From Chloroflexota bacterium (GTDB taxonomy: Bacteria; Chloroflexota; Dormibacteria; Aeolococcales; Aeolococcaceae): DNA of 64,000 nt. The notes under the pieces are model-generated. The model did no database searches and was not told the origin of the DNA. It saw nothing but the letters and a program-made list of their open reading frames with translations. Below are positions 19,548 to 29,409 of this stretch, piece after piece (the stretch's first letter is position 1; every line of letters begins with the position of its first letter). The position numbers and the translations under genes were made by a program. The stretch is taken from contig VBIQ01000007.1 of the NCBI GenBank assembly GCA_005880985.1, positions 248,001 through 312,000 on the forward strand, given 5' to 3'.

Positions 19548-20399
19548 ATGGAAGGCGCGCCGGGCGGACGCCGGATGGAGGCCAACGGGCTGTCGTTCCA
19601 TGTCGAGGACCACGGCGAGGGCTCGCCGGTGTTGCTCCTCCACGGCTGGCCCGACTCCTCGTACCTCTGGCGTCACCAGATTCCCGCCCTGGCGGCTGCC
19701 GGACATCGCGTCATCGCTCCCGACCTGCGCGGCTTCGGCCGCTCCGACCGGCCCAGCGAGGCGACCGCCTACGCGATGACCACCCTGGTCGCCGACGTCG
19801 CCGGCATCCTCGACGCCGCCGGCGTCGAGCGCGCCACGGTGGTGGGCCACGACTGGGGCGCCAGCCTCGCCTGGGTGGTCGCCGGCTTTCTCCCCGAGCG
19901 GGTCGAGCGGCTGGTGGTGCTGTCGGTCGGGCATCCGACCGCCTTCGCGCGCGTCGGGATGCGGCAGTGGCAGCGCTCCTGGTACATGCTCTGGTTCCAG
20001 TTCGAGGGAGTCGCCGAGGCGGCGCTGCCGCGCAACGACTGGCAGCTCTTTCGCGACTTCGTCGGCAGCGGCGGCGGCGACGTCGACCGGTACATCGCCG
20101 ACCTGTCGCGTCCTGGGGCGCTGACGGCGAGCCTCAACTGGTACCGCGCCAACATCTCGCCCGCGATGTTCGGCGGTGAGCCGCCACGGCTGCCGCCGGC
20201 GCGCTGCCCCACCATGGGCATCTGGAGCAGCGGCGACTTCGCCCTCACCGAGGAGCAGATGCAGCTCTCGGCGGAGCACGTCGACGCCTCCTGGCGATTG
20301 GAACGCATCGACGGATGCGGGCACTGGATCCCGGTGCAGGCGCCGGACGTCCTCAACCGCCTCCTCCTGGACTTCATCCCCACCCCGGCGGGCGTGTAG
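19548..20399 (+). CDS. Alpha/beta hydrolase (epoxide hydrolase / haloalkane dehalogenase-like)
   Basis: VLLLHGWPDSSYLWRHQIPALAAAGHRVIAPDLRGFGRSDRP; VVGHDWGASLAW; CGHWIPVQAPDVLN. Confidence 0.9.
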   Translation: MEGAPGGRRMEANGLSFHVEDHGEGSPVLLLHGWPDSSYLWRHQIPALAAAGHRVIAPDLRGFGRSDRPSEATAYAMTTLVADVAGILDAAGVERATVVGHDWGASLAWVVAGFLPERVERLVVLSVGHPTAFARVGMRQWQRSWYMLWFQFEGVAEAALPRNDWQLFRDFVGSGGGDVDRYIADLSRPGALTASLNWYRANISPAMFGGEPPRLPPARCPTMGIWSSGDFALTEEQMQLSAEHVDASWRLERIDGCGHWIPVQAPDVLNRLLLDFIPTPAGV

Positions 20400-21276
20400 C
20401 GGCGCGGCGAGTCCACAGCTCCGCCCCGGCGATGCCGGCACCGGCCAGCACCAGACCGGCGAGGACGTCGACGACATAGTGCTCTCCCAGGTAGACGACG
20501 GCGACGCAGATGCACAGGGGGTAGAGCGCGATCCAGGCGGCCCGCCAGCCGAAGGCGCGGACGGTCCACCAGGCGACGATCACCGGGTAGGCGACGTGCA
20601 GCGACGGCATGGCGGCGTTGGGCAGCGGATCGGCACCGCCGTAGACGCCTGACAGCGGCCCGCCGTGGGCGACCACCTCGGACGCGATGCGCCGCACCGG
20701 GGGCAGCACCCCGAGCTGCGCCGCCCGCCACGGCGGCGCCTCGGGAAAGGCGAGATAGACCACCAGGCCCACCACGGCATTGCCGATCTGGGTGAGCACG
20801 AAGGGCCGGAAGAAGCGGCGGCGCAGGCGCCACAGCACCGCGCCGCAGACCAGCGGCGCCGGGCTGTGGAACAGATAGACGACCGAGAGCACGACGTCCC
20901 ATGGCTGCAGGCCCGACCGGCCCCAGGCCTGCTGTAGGCGGTTCACCGGTGAGCCGCCGAAGAGCCGGCTCTCGAAGGCGACGACGTCGGCGGCGTGGGG
21001 CGTGCCAAGCACCGCCTGCAGTCCGCGCAGGTCGTCGAGGGCGACGATGGCCGCCAGCCATGCGGTCCACGCCCACGCCGCCGCCGGGTGGCGTCCCACC
21101 GCGGTCCACAGCACCAGTCCGGCGAGGATGCAGTACTCCGCGGTCAGCGGCACCCGATGGATGGCGATCAGTGGCACGCTCGCCGCGACCGCGCCCGCCA
21201 TGGCCGCGAACCAGCGGGGGTGGGCGCGCCACGCCCGCGGCGCCGGTGGCTGCGCAGGCACCGTGGCGGGCGTCAT
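20374..21276 (-). CDS. PAP2-superfamily membrane protein (phosphatase / inositolphosphotransferase-like)
   Basis: Multi-TM; PSLHVAYPVIVAWW and YLGEHYVVDVLAG motifs. Confidence 0.8.
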   Translation of the reverse strand: MTPATVPAQPPAPRAWRAHPRWFAAMAGAVAASVPLIAIHRVPLTAEYCILAGLVLWTAVGRHPAAAWAWTAWLAAIVALDDLRGLQAVLGTPHAADVVAFESRLFGGSPVNRLQQAWGRSGLQPWDVVLSVVYLFHSPAPLVCGAVLWRLRRRFFRPFVLTQIGNAVVGLVVYLAFPEAPPWRAAQLGVLPPVRRIASEVVAHGGPLSGVYGGADPLPNAAMPSLHVAYPVIVAWWTVRAFGWRAAWIALYPLCICVAVVYLGEHYVVDVLAGLVLAGAGIAGAELWTRRAATRPPGWG

Positions 21277-21320
21277 GCCGGCGCATTCTCGCAGCGCCGC
21301 CGCCGCTGCACTGGGCCATC

Positions 21321-22264
21321 ATGGGGCGCGGGATGACCACCGCCGCCCGCCTGCCCGTCGAGGCCGCCGACGTCGCCGCTGCCGCGGTGCTGCTCGCCGG
21401 CAGGGTGCGGCGCACCCCGCTGCTGCCACTCGACGGCACCGAGCTGCTGGTCAAGTGCGAATGCCTTCAGGAGACGGGCTCGTTCAAGCTGCGCGGCGCC
21501 ACCAACGCGGTGACGGTGCTGCGCCCACCAGGGGTGGTCACCGCCTCCTCCGGCAACCACGGGCGCGCGCTCGCCGCCGCGGCGCGCCGCGCCGGCATCC
21601 CCGCCACGGTGGTGATGACCGCCGACTCCACCCCGTTCAAACGGGCCGCGGTGGAGCGGGCGGGAGCGACGGTGGTCGACTGCCCACCGGAACCGAGGCG
21701 CGCGCCCGTGCCGCCGCGGCGATCGCGCGACAGGGCGGCCTCGCCCTGATCCCCGCCTACGACCACCCGCTGGTGATCGCCGGACAGGGCACCGTCGGGC
21801 TCGAGATCCTCGCGGATGCGCCGGAGGTCGAGGTGGTGGTGGTGCCGCTCGGCGGCGGGGGCCTGCTCTCCGGCATCGCCACCGCACTGACGGGGAGCGC
21901 CCGCAGACCCAAGATCATCGGGGTGGAGCCGCGGGCGGGCGACGACTTCGTCCGCTCACGCGCCGCCGGCCACCGGGTGACGGTGCCCCTGCCCCGGACC
22001 ATCTGCGACGGGGCCCGGGTGCAGACGCCGGGGCAGCTGACCTTCGACATCGTCCAGGCCCGCGTCGACGAGCTGCTCAGCGTCGATGACGGCGCCGTGG
22101 TCGATGCCATGCGGGTTCTGGCCAAAGGCGGCATCTATGTCGAGCCCACCGGCGCCCTCGCCGTCGCCGGTGCGCTTCAGCTACGCCTGCGCGGCGGCAC
22201 CGTCTGCGTGGTCAGCGGTCGCAACATCGACCCCACGGAGTACGCCCGGCTGCTCGGCGCCTGA
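21321..22264 (+). pseudogene. Threonine/serine dehydratase (PLP fold type II) split by a frameshift near 21690
   Basis: Frame of 20901 ORF: LLVKCECLQETGSFKLRGATNAVTV...ASSGNHGRALAAAARRAGIPATVVM...VVDCPP; continues in frame of 21002 ORF as GTEARARAAAAIARQGGLALIPAYDHPLVIAGQGTVGLEIL...VVPLGGGGLLSG...KGGIYVEPTGALAVAG. Confidence 0.8.
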
Positions 22265-22338
22265 CCTCGACGGGTGGGCCGCCGAGGCGGCGGAGCGTCG
22301 CGATGACGCCCCGCCGCCGGCTTCACTGCCTGGTGATG

Positions 22339-23265
22339 TCAGCTGCCGTGTCCGCCCATGCGACGGCGGATGGCCAGCGCCCCCAGGCCGCCGCCGATCA
22401 ACGCCAGCCCGAGGCCGAGCGGCAGAGCCACCCCGGTCCGTGGGGTGGTCACCGCCGCGCCCGTCCCGGTGTTGGGAGTGGTGGCGCTGGCGGCCGAGAC
22501 GGCACCGGTACCGCCGCTGCTGGTGGTCGACCGGCTGGTCGCGGTGGCCTGCTGACCGCTCGACTGCCCGCTGGACGTGCTGATGCCGCTCACCGCGCCC
22601 GCCGGCGACGCGCTCGACGTCGAGGACTGCGACGCGTGGGAGCTGGTGGCCGCCGAGGTCGTCGACGACGTGGCCGCGACCTGGCAGTTCACCCAGAACG
22701 TCTTGTGCTTCTGCGGATCCTGCGAGAACTGAAGCTTGAAGTGGAACCCCTGCTGCGGCTGTGGCATGTCACCGTTGGCCCTGGCATTCGCGATCAGGGT
22801 CTTGACGGGGATGGCCCAAGGCTGCGCAGGCGTCATGCCCCCGGGACCCGCGACGCTGAAACCGTCGTTGGTCAGGATGTCCTGGGTGCCGCCATTCTTG
22901 CCCAGCGAGTACTTCCACATGGCACTTCCCGGGCTCTTTGCCGTCCCCGGCCACGCCTGGTTGCCGGCCCCCGAACCGCTCGGCGGCCAGCCATCGATGG
23001 TGAAGCTGCCCGACGGATCGGCGAGGTCGCTCCCCCACAGAATGATGTCGGCACAGGCGAGATGGGGATCCATCTCGTGACCGGGACCGGGCGGCTGCCC
23101 GGCGTTGTCGAGCCAGACGTCGCCGGCGTTGTTGTTCCCCCCGGACGCCGCCTGGGCGGGCGACCCGGCCACCACACCACCCAGGGCCACCAGGCCCACC
23201 CCTGCGGCGATCGCGGAGACACCGATCTCCCGCAACCGCTGTGCAAATCCCTCGGATGCGCTCAC
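22339..23265 (-). CDS. Secreted protein with Ser/Thr-rich stalk and C-terminal TM anchor
   Basis: N-term signal (VGLVALGGVVAGSPAQAA), low-complexity SSTTSAATSSHASQSSTSS stalk, C-terminal LPLGLGLALIGGGLGALAIRRRMGGHGS. Confidence 0.75.
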   Translation of the reverse strand: MSASEGFAQRLREIGVSAIAAGVGLVALGGVVAGSPAQAASGGNNNAGDVWLDNAGQPPGPGHEMDPHLACADIILWGSDLADPSGSFTIDGWPPSGSGAGNQAWPGTAKSPGSAMWKYSLGKNGGTQDILTNDGFSVAGPGGMTPAQPWAIPVKTLIANARANGDMPQPQQGFHFKLQFSQDPQKHKTFWVNCQVAATSSTTSAATSSHASQSSTSSASPAGAVSGISTSSGQSSGQQATATSRSTTSSGGTGAVSAASATTPNTGTGAAVTTPRTGVALPLGLGLALIGGGLGALAIRRRMGGHGS

Positions 23266-23356
23266 TCAACCTTCCTCCGCCTTGTGGCCCCACCCACCTC
23301 GGCTGGCTGCACCGCTTGTGGTGATTGATCACCTTGGTGCAGTTAACTCAGTATCT

Positions 23357-23362
23357 ATTATA
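23357..23362 (-). promoter_or_regulatory. Candidate sigma70-type -10 element for the 22339-23265 gene
   Basis: TATAAT on the minus strand; AAGACA 16 bp upstream as weak -35; AT-rich patch in an otherwise high-GC region. Confidence 0.5.
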
Positions 23363-23683
23363 ACGAGACTGTCGCCTGTGTCTTACGCGCCAGTGTGCCC
23401 ATCCGGCCACCGGGCAACCGCGGCGCATGCCGGGCGCGCGTCGGTGTGACGATCCCGTGCCCGCCTTTCCGGGGTGGGACGGCAGACCGTACCATCGCGC
23501 CCGTGCGCTCCCGCGACCCCCGTCCCCGCCCCTCCGTCATCGACCGCGCCGGACAGAAGCGCTGGGCGCTCACCCAACTGCTGCGGATGAAGCTGCGGCG
23601 CCTGTTGGGACGCGGCGCCACCGACCTGCCATCGCAGGGACGCTGACAGCTCGGTCGGCTGCCGCCTGGATCCGGATCCCGGC

Positions 23684-26600
23684 TCAGGCGGGGACGCGGG
23701 CACGGCGCTCGGCGTACCAGACCAGGCCGCGCGGCGTCGCCTCGAAGCCGGAGGCGCGCAGCACCGGCTCGAGGGCCGAGCCGTGGGCCGCCGAACCGTC
23801 GACGCTCTGCACCTCCAACCGGTCATCGCGCCCGGCCAGGGCCGCGAGCGCGGCGAGGTGCTCCTCCCCCACCTCGCCGAAGGTTAGCAGGGCGCGGCGG
23901 CCCCGCAGAGCGACCAGGCGCAGCTCGCCACCGTCGAGGACGAGATGGACACCGGGGACGCGGGCGAGACGGGCGCCGGAGGAGGGCCAGGGGAGGCTGA
24001 CGCCGAAGGGGTTGGCGGGATCGGCGGCGCCGAGAGCGACGACCGCGGCCGGCGCCTCGCGGGTGGCGCGCAAGCGGTCGACCGCCCCGGGCAGGGCGAA
24101 CTGGGACCCGCCCAGCCCGTCGATGAAATACCCGCGACGGATGCGGCCCGCCTCCTCCATCGCCCGCAGCACCGGGTAGAGGCCGGCGAAGCCGCCCGGC
24201 ACCGCCTCCGCGGCGACCGCCTCGCGAGCGAGCACTCCGTGGCGAAGCAGCAGCGTTCGGGCCTGCGCCTCCAGCCGCTCGGTCGGCGACGGGGTCCGGC
24301 GCAGCAGGTCGCCGACCAGCCACCAGCGGCCGGCACTGCGGGGTGATCCCAGCCGCAGCAGCACCCCACGGGGGCTCCGACGGGGCCGGGGGCCGAGCAG
24401 CCGGAGCGGCGCCACGCTGTCGTTGGTCACCTCGCCGCCCCACACCATGTCCCAGAGGGCGTCGAGCACCTCTTCCTCGTCCCCGCCGCCGCCGGCGGCC
24501 CAGAGATCGGCGAAGAAGCACGCGCCGCGGGCCGCCAGGTGCTCGCGGAGGCGACGATGCAGGTCGCCCTCCCGCGCCTCCGGGGGCGGCAGCAGCGGTG
24601 CCGCGTCGCGGCGCAGGTAGAGGGCGACGCGTCCGTCAGCGGCGCCGAGCGACCCGCGACCGGCCCACACCACCTCCCCGGTCGAGACCAGCTGGTCGAG
24701 CAGGTGAGGACCGTAGCCGGCCACCCGCGGCGCCAGCACCTCGCGTTCGAGCAGCGACGCCGGGACGGCGCAGCCCTGCAGCTGGGCCACCACCTCGCGC
24801 AGCCGGTCGGGTCCGCGCGCGGTCGAGCCGATTCCGTGCCACTGCGGCAGGAAGCCGACCAGGGTGTCCACCGGCACCGCTTCCACCTGCCGCCGCAGCG
24901 CCGCCAGAGATCGGCGGCGGAGGGTACGGAGAACCTCGGGGTGACACCACTCGCGGGCGCCGCCACCACGGGGATGGAAGGCGCCGCTGAGCAGCGAGGA
25001 GGCGGCGGCGAGCCCGGCCAGCCGCGCCTCGACCGCGGCCGCGGTCAGCCCCCAGCGGCGGGCCGGCTCGGCGGCGGTGAAGGGGACGTGGGTGCGGCCC
25101 CAGCGCAGCAGCAGCGAGTCGAGGGGGTCGACCACCGCCGCGAGATATGCCTGCGGCAGTCCCGGCGGCAGCGCCACGCCGAGGGCGTCGCGGTAGCGTC
25201 CCGCGTCCTCGGCGGCGATCCAGCGCAACTCTCCGGCAATGCGCACCGACGCCGTCCGGCGCTCCTGGCCGAGCTGTTCCAGCCATTGCTGGCCGATACC
25301 ACGGGCCTGCGCCTCCTCTGCCGAGAGGTCGCCGAGGCGGCGCAGGACGTCACCGGCGGCGTCGACGTCGGTGGGGCGCCGCCGAGCGGTCAGCTGCTGC
25401 AACTCCAGCTCCAGCTCGCTCACCACCGCCGGGTCGAGCAGCTCGCGAAGCTCCTCGTCGCCCAGCAGCTCGGCGAGGAGCTCGCGATCGAGGGTGAGCG
25501 CCTGGGCGCGACGCTCCGCCAGGGGGGCGTCGCCCTCGTACATGTACTGGGCGATGTAGTCGAAGAGCAGCGAGGAGGCGAACGGCGAGGCGCGCTCGAG
25601 GTCGGCGACCACGACGCGGGTCGCGCGCGCCCGCAAGGAGCGCATCAGCGCCACCAGCGACTCCATGTCGAAGACGTCGGAGAGGCACTCGCGGTAGGTC
25701 TCCAACAGGATGGGGAAGCCGGGATGGCGCGAGGCGACCTGAAGCAGGTCGTGAGCCCGCTGCCGTTGCAGCCACAGCGGGGTGCGCGATCCCGGGCGCC
25801 GGCGCGGCAGCAGCAGGGCGCGGGCGGCGTTCTCCCGGAACCGCGCGGCGAAGAGGGCGGACCCCGAGAGCTGCTCGGTGACCAGGTCGGCCACCTCGTC
25901 CGGGTCGAGCAGCAGCTCCTCCACATCCGGAGGACGATCCGCCTCGGGCAGACGCAGAGCGAAGCCCTCGTCACCATGGATCGACTGCACCTCCAGGCCG
26001 GTGCGCTGGCGCAGCCGCGCCTCCACCGCCAGCGCCCAGGGGGCGTGCACCCGAGCCCCGTAACAGCTGAGCACGCAGACGCGCCAGTCGCCGAGCTGGT
26101 CGCGGAAGCGCTCGACGACAACGCTCTGGTCGTCGGGCAGCGCGCCGGTGATCGCCACCTCCTCATCGAGGTAGGCGAGCAGGTTGCGGGCGGCGCGGCC
26201 GTCGAAGCGGGAGCGCTCGCGCAGCCGGGCGATGCCCGCGTCGCCGGTGCCGCGCAGCTCGCGTGCCAGCCGGCCCACCGACAGCCCGATCTCGACCGGC
26301 CGTCCCAGGGCGTCGCCGTGCCAGAAGGCGATCCGTCCCGGCTCGCCCGGGGCCGGCGTCACCAGCACCTGTGAGGCGGTGATCTCAGCGATCCGCCAGG
26401 TGCTGGCGCCGAGCACGAAGGTCTCGCCCGGACGGCACTCGTAGACCATCTCCTCGTCGAGCTCGCCGACCCGGCGCCCGTCGTCGAGCAGGTTGACGGT
26501 GTAGAGCCCGCGGTCGGGGATGGTGCCGCCGCTGGTCACCGCCAGACGCTGGGCGCCGGCGCGCCCCCGCACCGTCCCGGCGACCCGGTCCCACACCACC

Positions 26601-28048
26601 CGCGGGCGGAGCTCGGCGAAGTCGTCGGAGGGATAGCGGCCGGCGAGCATGTCGAGCACCGACTCGAAGGCGGCGTCACCGAGAGCACGAAAGGGATGGG
26701 CCCGCCGCATCAGGGCGACCATCTCGTCGACGCGCCATTCCTCCATCGCCACCATGGCGACGATGTGCTGGGCGAGAACGTCGAGCGGGTTGCGCAGGGT
26801 GCGGATCGCCTCGATGTCGCCGCCGAGCATCCGCTCCACCACCGCCGCGCACTCCAGCAGGTCGCCGCGATACTTGGGCAGCACCACGCCGGTGCTCGGC
26901 TCGCCCAGGGAGTGGCCGGCGCGGCCGATCCGCTGGATGCCGCGCGAGACGCTGGTGGGCGACTCCACCTGGATGACCAGGTCGACCGCCCCCATGTCGA
27001 TGCCCAGCTCGAGGCTGGAGGTGGCGACGATCGCGGGCAGCTGTCCCGCCTTGAGGCGCTCCTCGATCACCACCCGCTGCTCGCGCGCGATCGAGCCATG
27101 GTGGGCCAGAACCAGCTCCTCGCCGGCGAGCTCGTTGAGGCGCGATGCCAGCCTCTCCGCCAGGCGGCGCGAGTTGACGAAGACGATGGTCGAGCGATGG
27201 GCCCGGATCAGCTCGAGGATGCGGGGGTGCAGCGCCGGCCAGATGCTGCGCTGCGGTCCCTCCTGCCCCGGTGCAGCCGCCGGCTCGACGCCGCGTTCCA
27301 GGTCGGCCATGTCCTCCACCGGCACCTCGACGGTGATCTCCAGCGACTTGCGCAGCCCCGCGTCGACGACCTCCACCTCGCGGCCGTGGCCGCCGAGAAA
27401 ACGGGCGATCTCGTCCAGCGGGCGCTGCGTCGCCGACAGTCCGATGCGCTGCGGCTCGTCGGCGGTGAGCGCCGCGAGTCGCTCGAGGCTCACCGCAAGG
27501 TGCGCACCGCGCTTGCTTCCGGCGACCGCGTGGATCTCGTCGACGACCACCCAGCGCACGCTGCGCAGCACCCGCCTCGCGGCGCTGGTGAGCAGCAGGA
27601 AGAGCGACTCCGGGGTGGTGATCAGGATGTCGGGCGGATGGCGCTCGATGTCGCGACGGCCGGCGGCGGGAGTGTCACCGGTGCGCACCGCAACCGCCAG
27701 GGCGCTGACCTGGGCGCCGCGCCGCTCGGCCTCGAGCGCGATGCCGCGCAGCGGGGCGCGCAGGTTGCGTTCGACGTCGACGGTCAGCGCTTTCAGCGGC
27801 GAGATGTAGAGGACGCGGCAGCGCTCGTCCGCCGGCGGTGGCGGTGCCGCCATCAGCCGGTCGACGCACCACAGGAAGGCCGCCAGCGTCTTGCCACTGC
27901 CGGTGGGAGCGCTCATCAGGGTGTGACTGCCCGCGGCCACCGCCGGCCAGCCGCGCTCCTGCACCTCGCTGGGCGATCCCAGGGTGGCGCTGAACCACGC
28001 GCGCGAGGCCGGGGAGAGGAGCTCGAGGACCGGGGCCGTGGAGGCCAT
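23684..28048 (-). CDS. lhr: Lhr-type DEAD/DEAH-box ATP-dependent helicase
   Basis: 1454 aa; MSAPTGSGKTLAAFLWCVDRL, DEIHAVAGSKRGAHLAVSLERL, ATSSLELGIDMGAVDLVIQVESPTSVSRGIQRIGRAGHSLG. Confidence 0.93.
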   Translation of the reverse strand: MASTAPVLELLSPASRAWFSATLGSPSEVQERGWPAVAAGSHTLMSAPTGSGKTLAAFLWCVDRLMAAPPPPADERCRVLYISPLKALTVDVERNLRAPLRGIALEAERRGAQVSALAVAVRTGDTPAAGRRDIERHPPDILITTPESLFLLLTSAARRVLRSVRWVVVDEIHAVAGSKRGAHLAVSLERLAALTADEPQRIGLSATQRPLDEIARFLGGHGREVEVVDAGLRKSLEITVEVPVEDMADLERGVEPAAAPGQEGPQRSIWPALHPRILELIRAHRSTIVFVNSRRLAERLASRLNELAGEELVLAHHGSIAREQRVVIEERLKAGQLPAIVATSSLELGIDMGAVDLVIQVESPTSVSRGIQRIGRAGHSLGEPSTGVVLPKYRGDLLECAAVVERMLGGDIEAIRTLRNPLDVLAQHIVAMVAMEEWRVDEMVALMRRAHPFRALGDAAFESVLDMLAGRYPSDDFAELRPRVVWDRVAGTVRGRAGAQRLAVTSGGTIPDRGLYTVNLLDDGRRVGELDEEMVYECRPGETFVLGASTWRIAEITASQVLVTPAPGEPGRIAFWHGDALGRPVEIGLSVGRLARELRGTGDAGIARLRERSRFDGRAARNLLAYLDEEVAITGALPDDQSVVVERFRDQLGDWRVCVLSCYGARVHAPWALAVEARLRQRTGLEVQSIHGDEGFALRLPEADRPPDVEELLLDPDEVADLVTEQLSGSALFAARFRENAARALLLPRRRPGSRTPLWLQRQRAHDLLQVASRHPGFPILLETYRECLSDVFDMESLVALMRSLRARATRVVVADLERASPFASSLLFDYIAQYMYEGDAPLAERRAQALTLDRELLAELLGDEELRELLDPAVVSELELELQQLTARRRPTDVDAAGDVLRRLGDLSAEEAQARGIGQQWLEQLGQERRTASVRIAGELRWIAAEDAGRYRDALGVALPPGLPQAYLAAVVDPLDSLLLRWGRTHVPFTAAEPARRWGLTAAAVEARLAGLAAASSLLSGAFHPRGGGAREWCHPEVLRTLRRRSLAALRRQVEAVPVDTLVGFLPQWHGIGSTARGPDRLREVVAQLQGCAVPASLLEREVLAPRVAGYGPHLLDQLVSTGEVVWAGRGSLGAADGRVALYLRRDAAPLLPPPEAREGDLHRRLREHLAARGACFFADLWAAGGGGDEEEVLDALWDMVWGGEVTNDSVAPLRLLGPRPRRSPRGVLLRLGSPRSAGRWWLVGDLLRRTPSPTERLEAQARTLLLRHGVLAREAVAAEAVPGGFAGLYPVLRAMEEAGRIRRGYFIDGLGGSQFALPGAVDRLRATREAPAAVVALGAADPANPFGVSLPWPSSGARLARVPGVHLVLDGGELRLVALRGRRALLTFGEVGEEHLAALAALAGRDDRLEVQSVDGSAAHGSALEPVLRASGFEATPRGLVWYAERRARVPA

Positions 28049-28077
28049 GAAGGAAGTCTAGGTGGCGGCGGAGTCGG

Positions 28078-28806
28078 TCACCCGCGGACGTGCCCGGCGA
28101 CCAGCCCGAGCATGTCCTGATCGCCGCCGAGATGCGCCGCGTCGTTGAGGGTCAGCAGGATGCGCCGATCGGCGCGCAGCAGCACCGCGCTGATGCCGGT
28201 GTGCCAGGGCACGAACCACATGTCGTCGACAACCCCGAGCCAGCTGCCGACGACGGCGTTGATCAGCCCTCCGTGCGAGATGCACGCGACCACGCCACCG
28301 GGATGGCGGGCGACGGCGCGGTCGATCGCCGCCTGACCACGTGCCCGCACCGCCTCGATGCTCTCGACTCCATCCATGGTCAGCCAGCGACCGGTCCTGG
28401 GGATCACCCGCACGCCGGCCAGCGCCGAGGCCGCGTAGTCGCCCGGGTCGGGCTCCATCGCCCGTGCCGGACTGTGGGTGTAGCGCCGCTCCCGCGCCTC
28501 GGGGGTGAGCCGGTACTCCTCCAGCCCGGGCTCGACCTCGGGCTGGAGCCGGCAGCGGCGCGCGACGATCTCGGCGGTCTGCCGCGCCCGTCGCAGCGGG
28601 CTGGACACCACCGCGGTCGGCGGCAGCGCCGCCAGCCGCTCGGCGAGCAGCGACGCCTGAACCACCCCCCGCTCCGACAGGTCTGCGTCGGCGATCCGCA
28701 TCGTCGCCTGCTCGGCATGACGGATCAGCAGCAGCATCAGGTCGGGCGGCGCCGCCGCCGCCGCCAGCTGGGAGCCGTCGGTGCCAGGCGACGGCTCGGG
28801 GCGCAT
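28078..28806 (-). CDS. Histidine phosphatase (phosphoglycerate mutase-like) family protein
   Basis: LLLIRHAEQATMRIADADLSERGVVQASLLAERL; SSPLRRARQTAE; VACISHGGLINAVV. Confidence 0.9.
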   Translation of the reverse strand: MRPEPSPGTDGSQLAAAAAPPDLMLLLIRHAEQATMRIADADLSERGVVQASLLAERLAALPPTAVVSSPLRRARQTAEIVARRCRLQPEVEPGLEEYRLTPEARERRYTHSPARAMEPDPGDYAASALAGVRVIPRTGRWLTMDGVESIEAVRARGQAAIDRAVARHPGGVVACISHGGLINAVVGSWLGVVDDMWFVPWHTGISAVLLRADRRILLTLNDAAHLGGDQDMLGLVAGHVRG

Positions 28807-28864
28807 GGGTGCAGGAGTGTAGGTCAGCCCGGGACGAGGACCAGGAGGTCGGACCGGGCGCCGG

Positions 28865-29383
28865 TCAGAAGGAGTCGGACGCGTCCAGTTGCTGCAGCGA
28901 CGCCTCCAGGCGGGCACGCGCCTGGGCGCGCAGCGAGGCGTCCCGCACCACGGTGTCGAAGGTGCGCCGCGCCCGGTAGGCGGACAGCGCTCCCCGCTCG
29001 GCGACGTCGGCGGCGAGCTGGCCGCGGCTGGTCTCGCGCCGCTGCAGCCGGCTGGCCAGGGTGCGCCCGCCGCCCACGCGGCTGGCCGCCGGCAGCGAAC
29101 GCCTGCCCACCAGCTGCAGCGCGGCACACGACACGCAGCCGGCGGGTTCCGTCTCCACCCCCGTCGCCTCGATGCCGGTCGTGCCGGTGTACTCCCAGCC
29201 ACAGCGGGTGCAGGCCCGGGCGGTGCGGCCGCAGGCGCGGCACGAGACGGGGCTCACCTCGCCGTCCGGCACCGGCTGGCCCAGCCAGACACGGGACGCC
29301 TGGCAGCTCGGACACGGGCTGGGATCGACCATATTCATGAAACGCCTCGAACCCGCGGAACCTTGCACCGCGGCGACGATCAT
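28865..29383 (-). CDS. Hypothetical protein with multiple CxxC zinc-ribbon motifs
   Basis: CPSC, CRAC, CTRC, CVSC pairs followed by charged helical C-terminus. Confidence 0.6.
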   Translation of the reverse strand: MIVAAVQGSAGSRRFMNMVDPSPCPSCQASRVWLGQPVPDGEVSPVSCRACGRTARACTRCGWEYTGTTGIEATGVETEPAGCVSCAALQLVGRRSLPAASRVGGGRTLASRLQRRETSRGQLAADVAERGALSAYRARRTFDTVVRDASLRAQARARLEASLQQLDASDSF

Positions 29384-29409
29384 TTCGCGACAGCGAAGCT
29401 ATCACATCT

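Noticed and set aside
24539-26374. 611-aa plus-strand ORF
   Set aside because: Antisense shadow of the Lhr helicase; composition typical of high-GC antisense frames.
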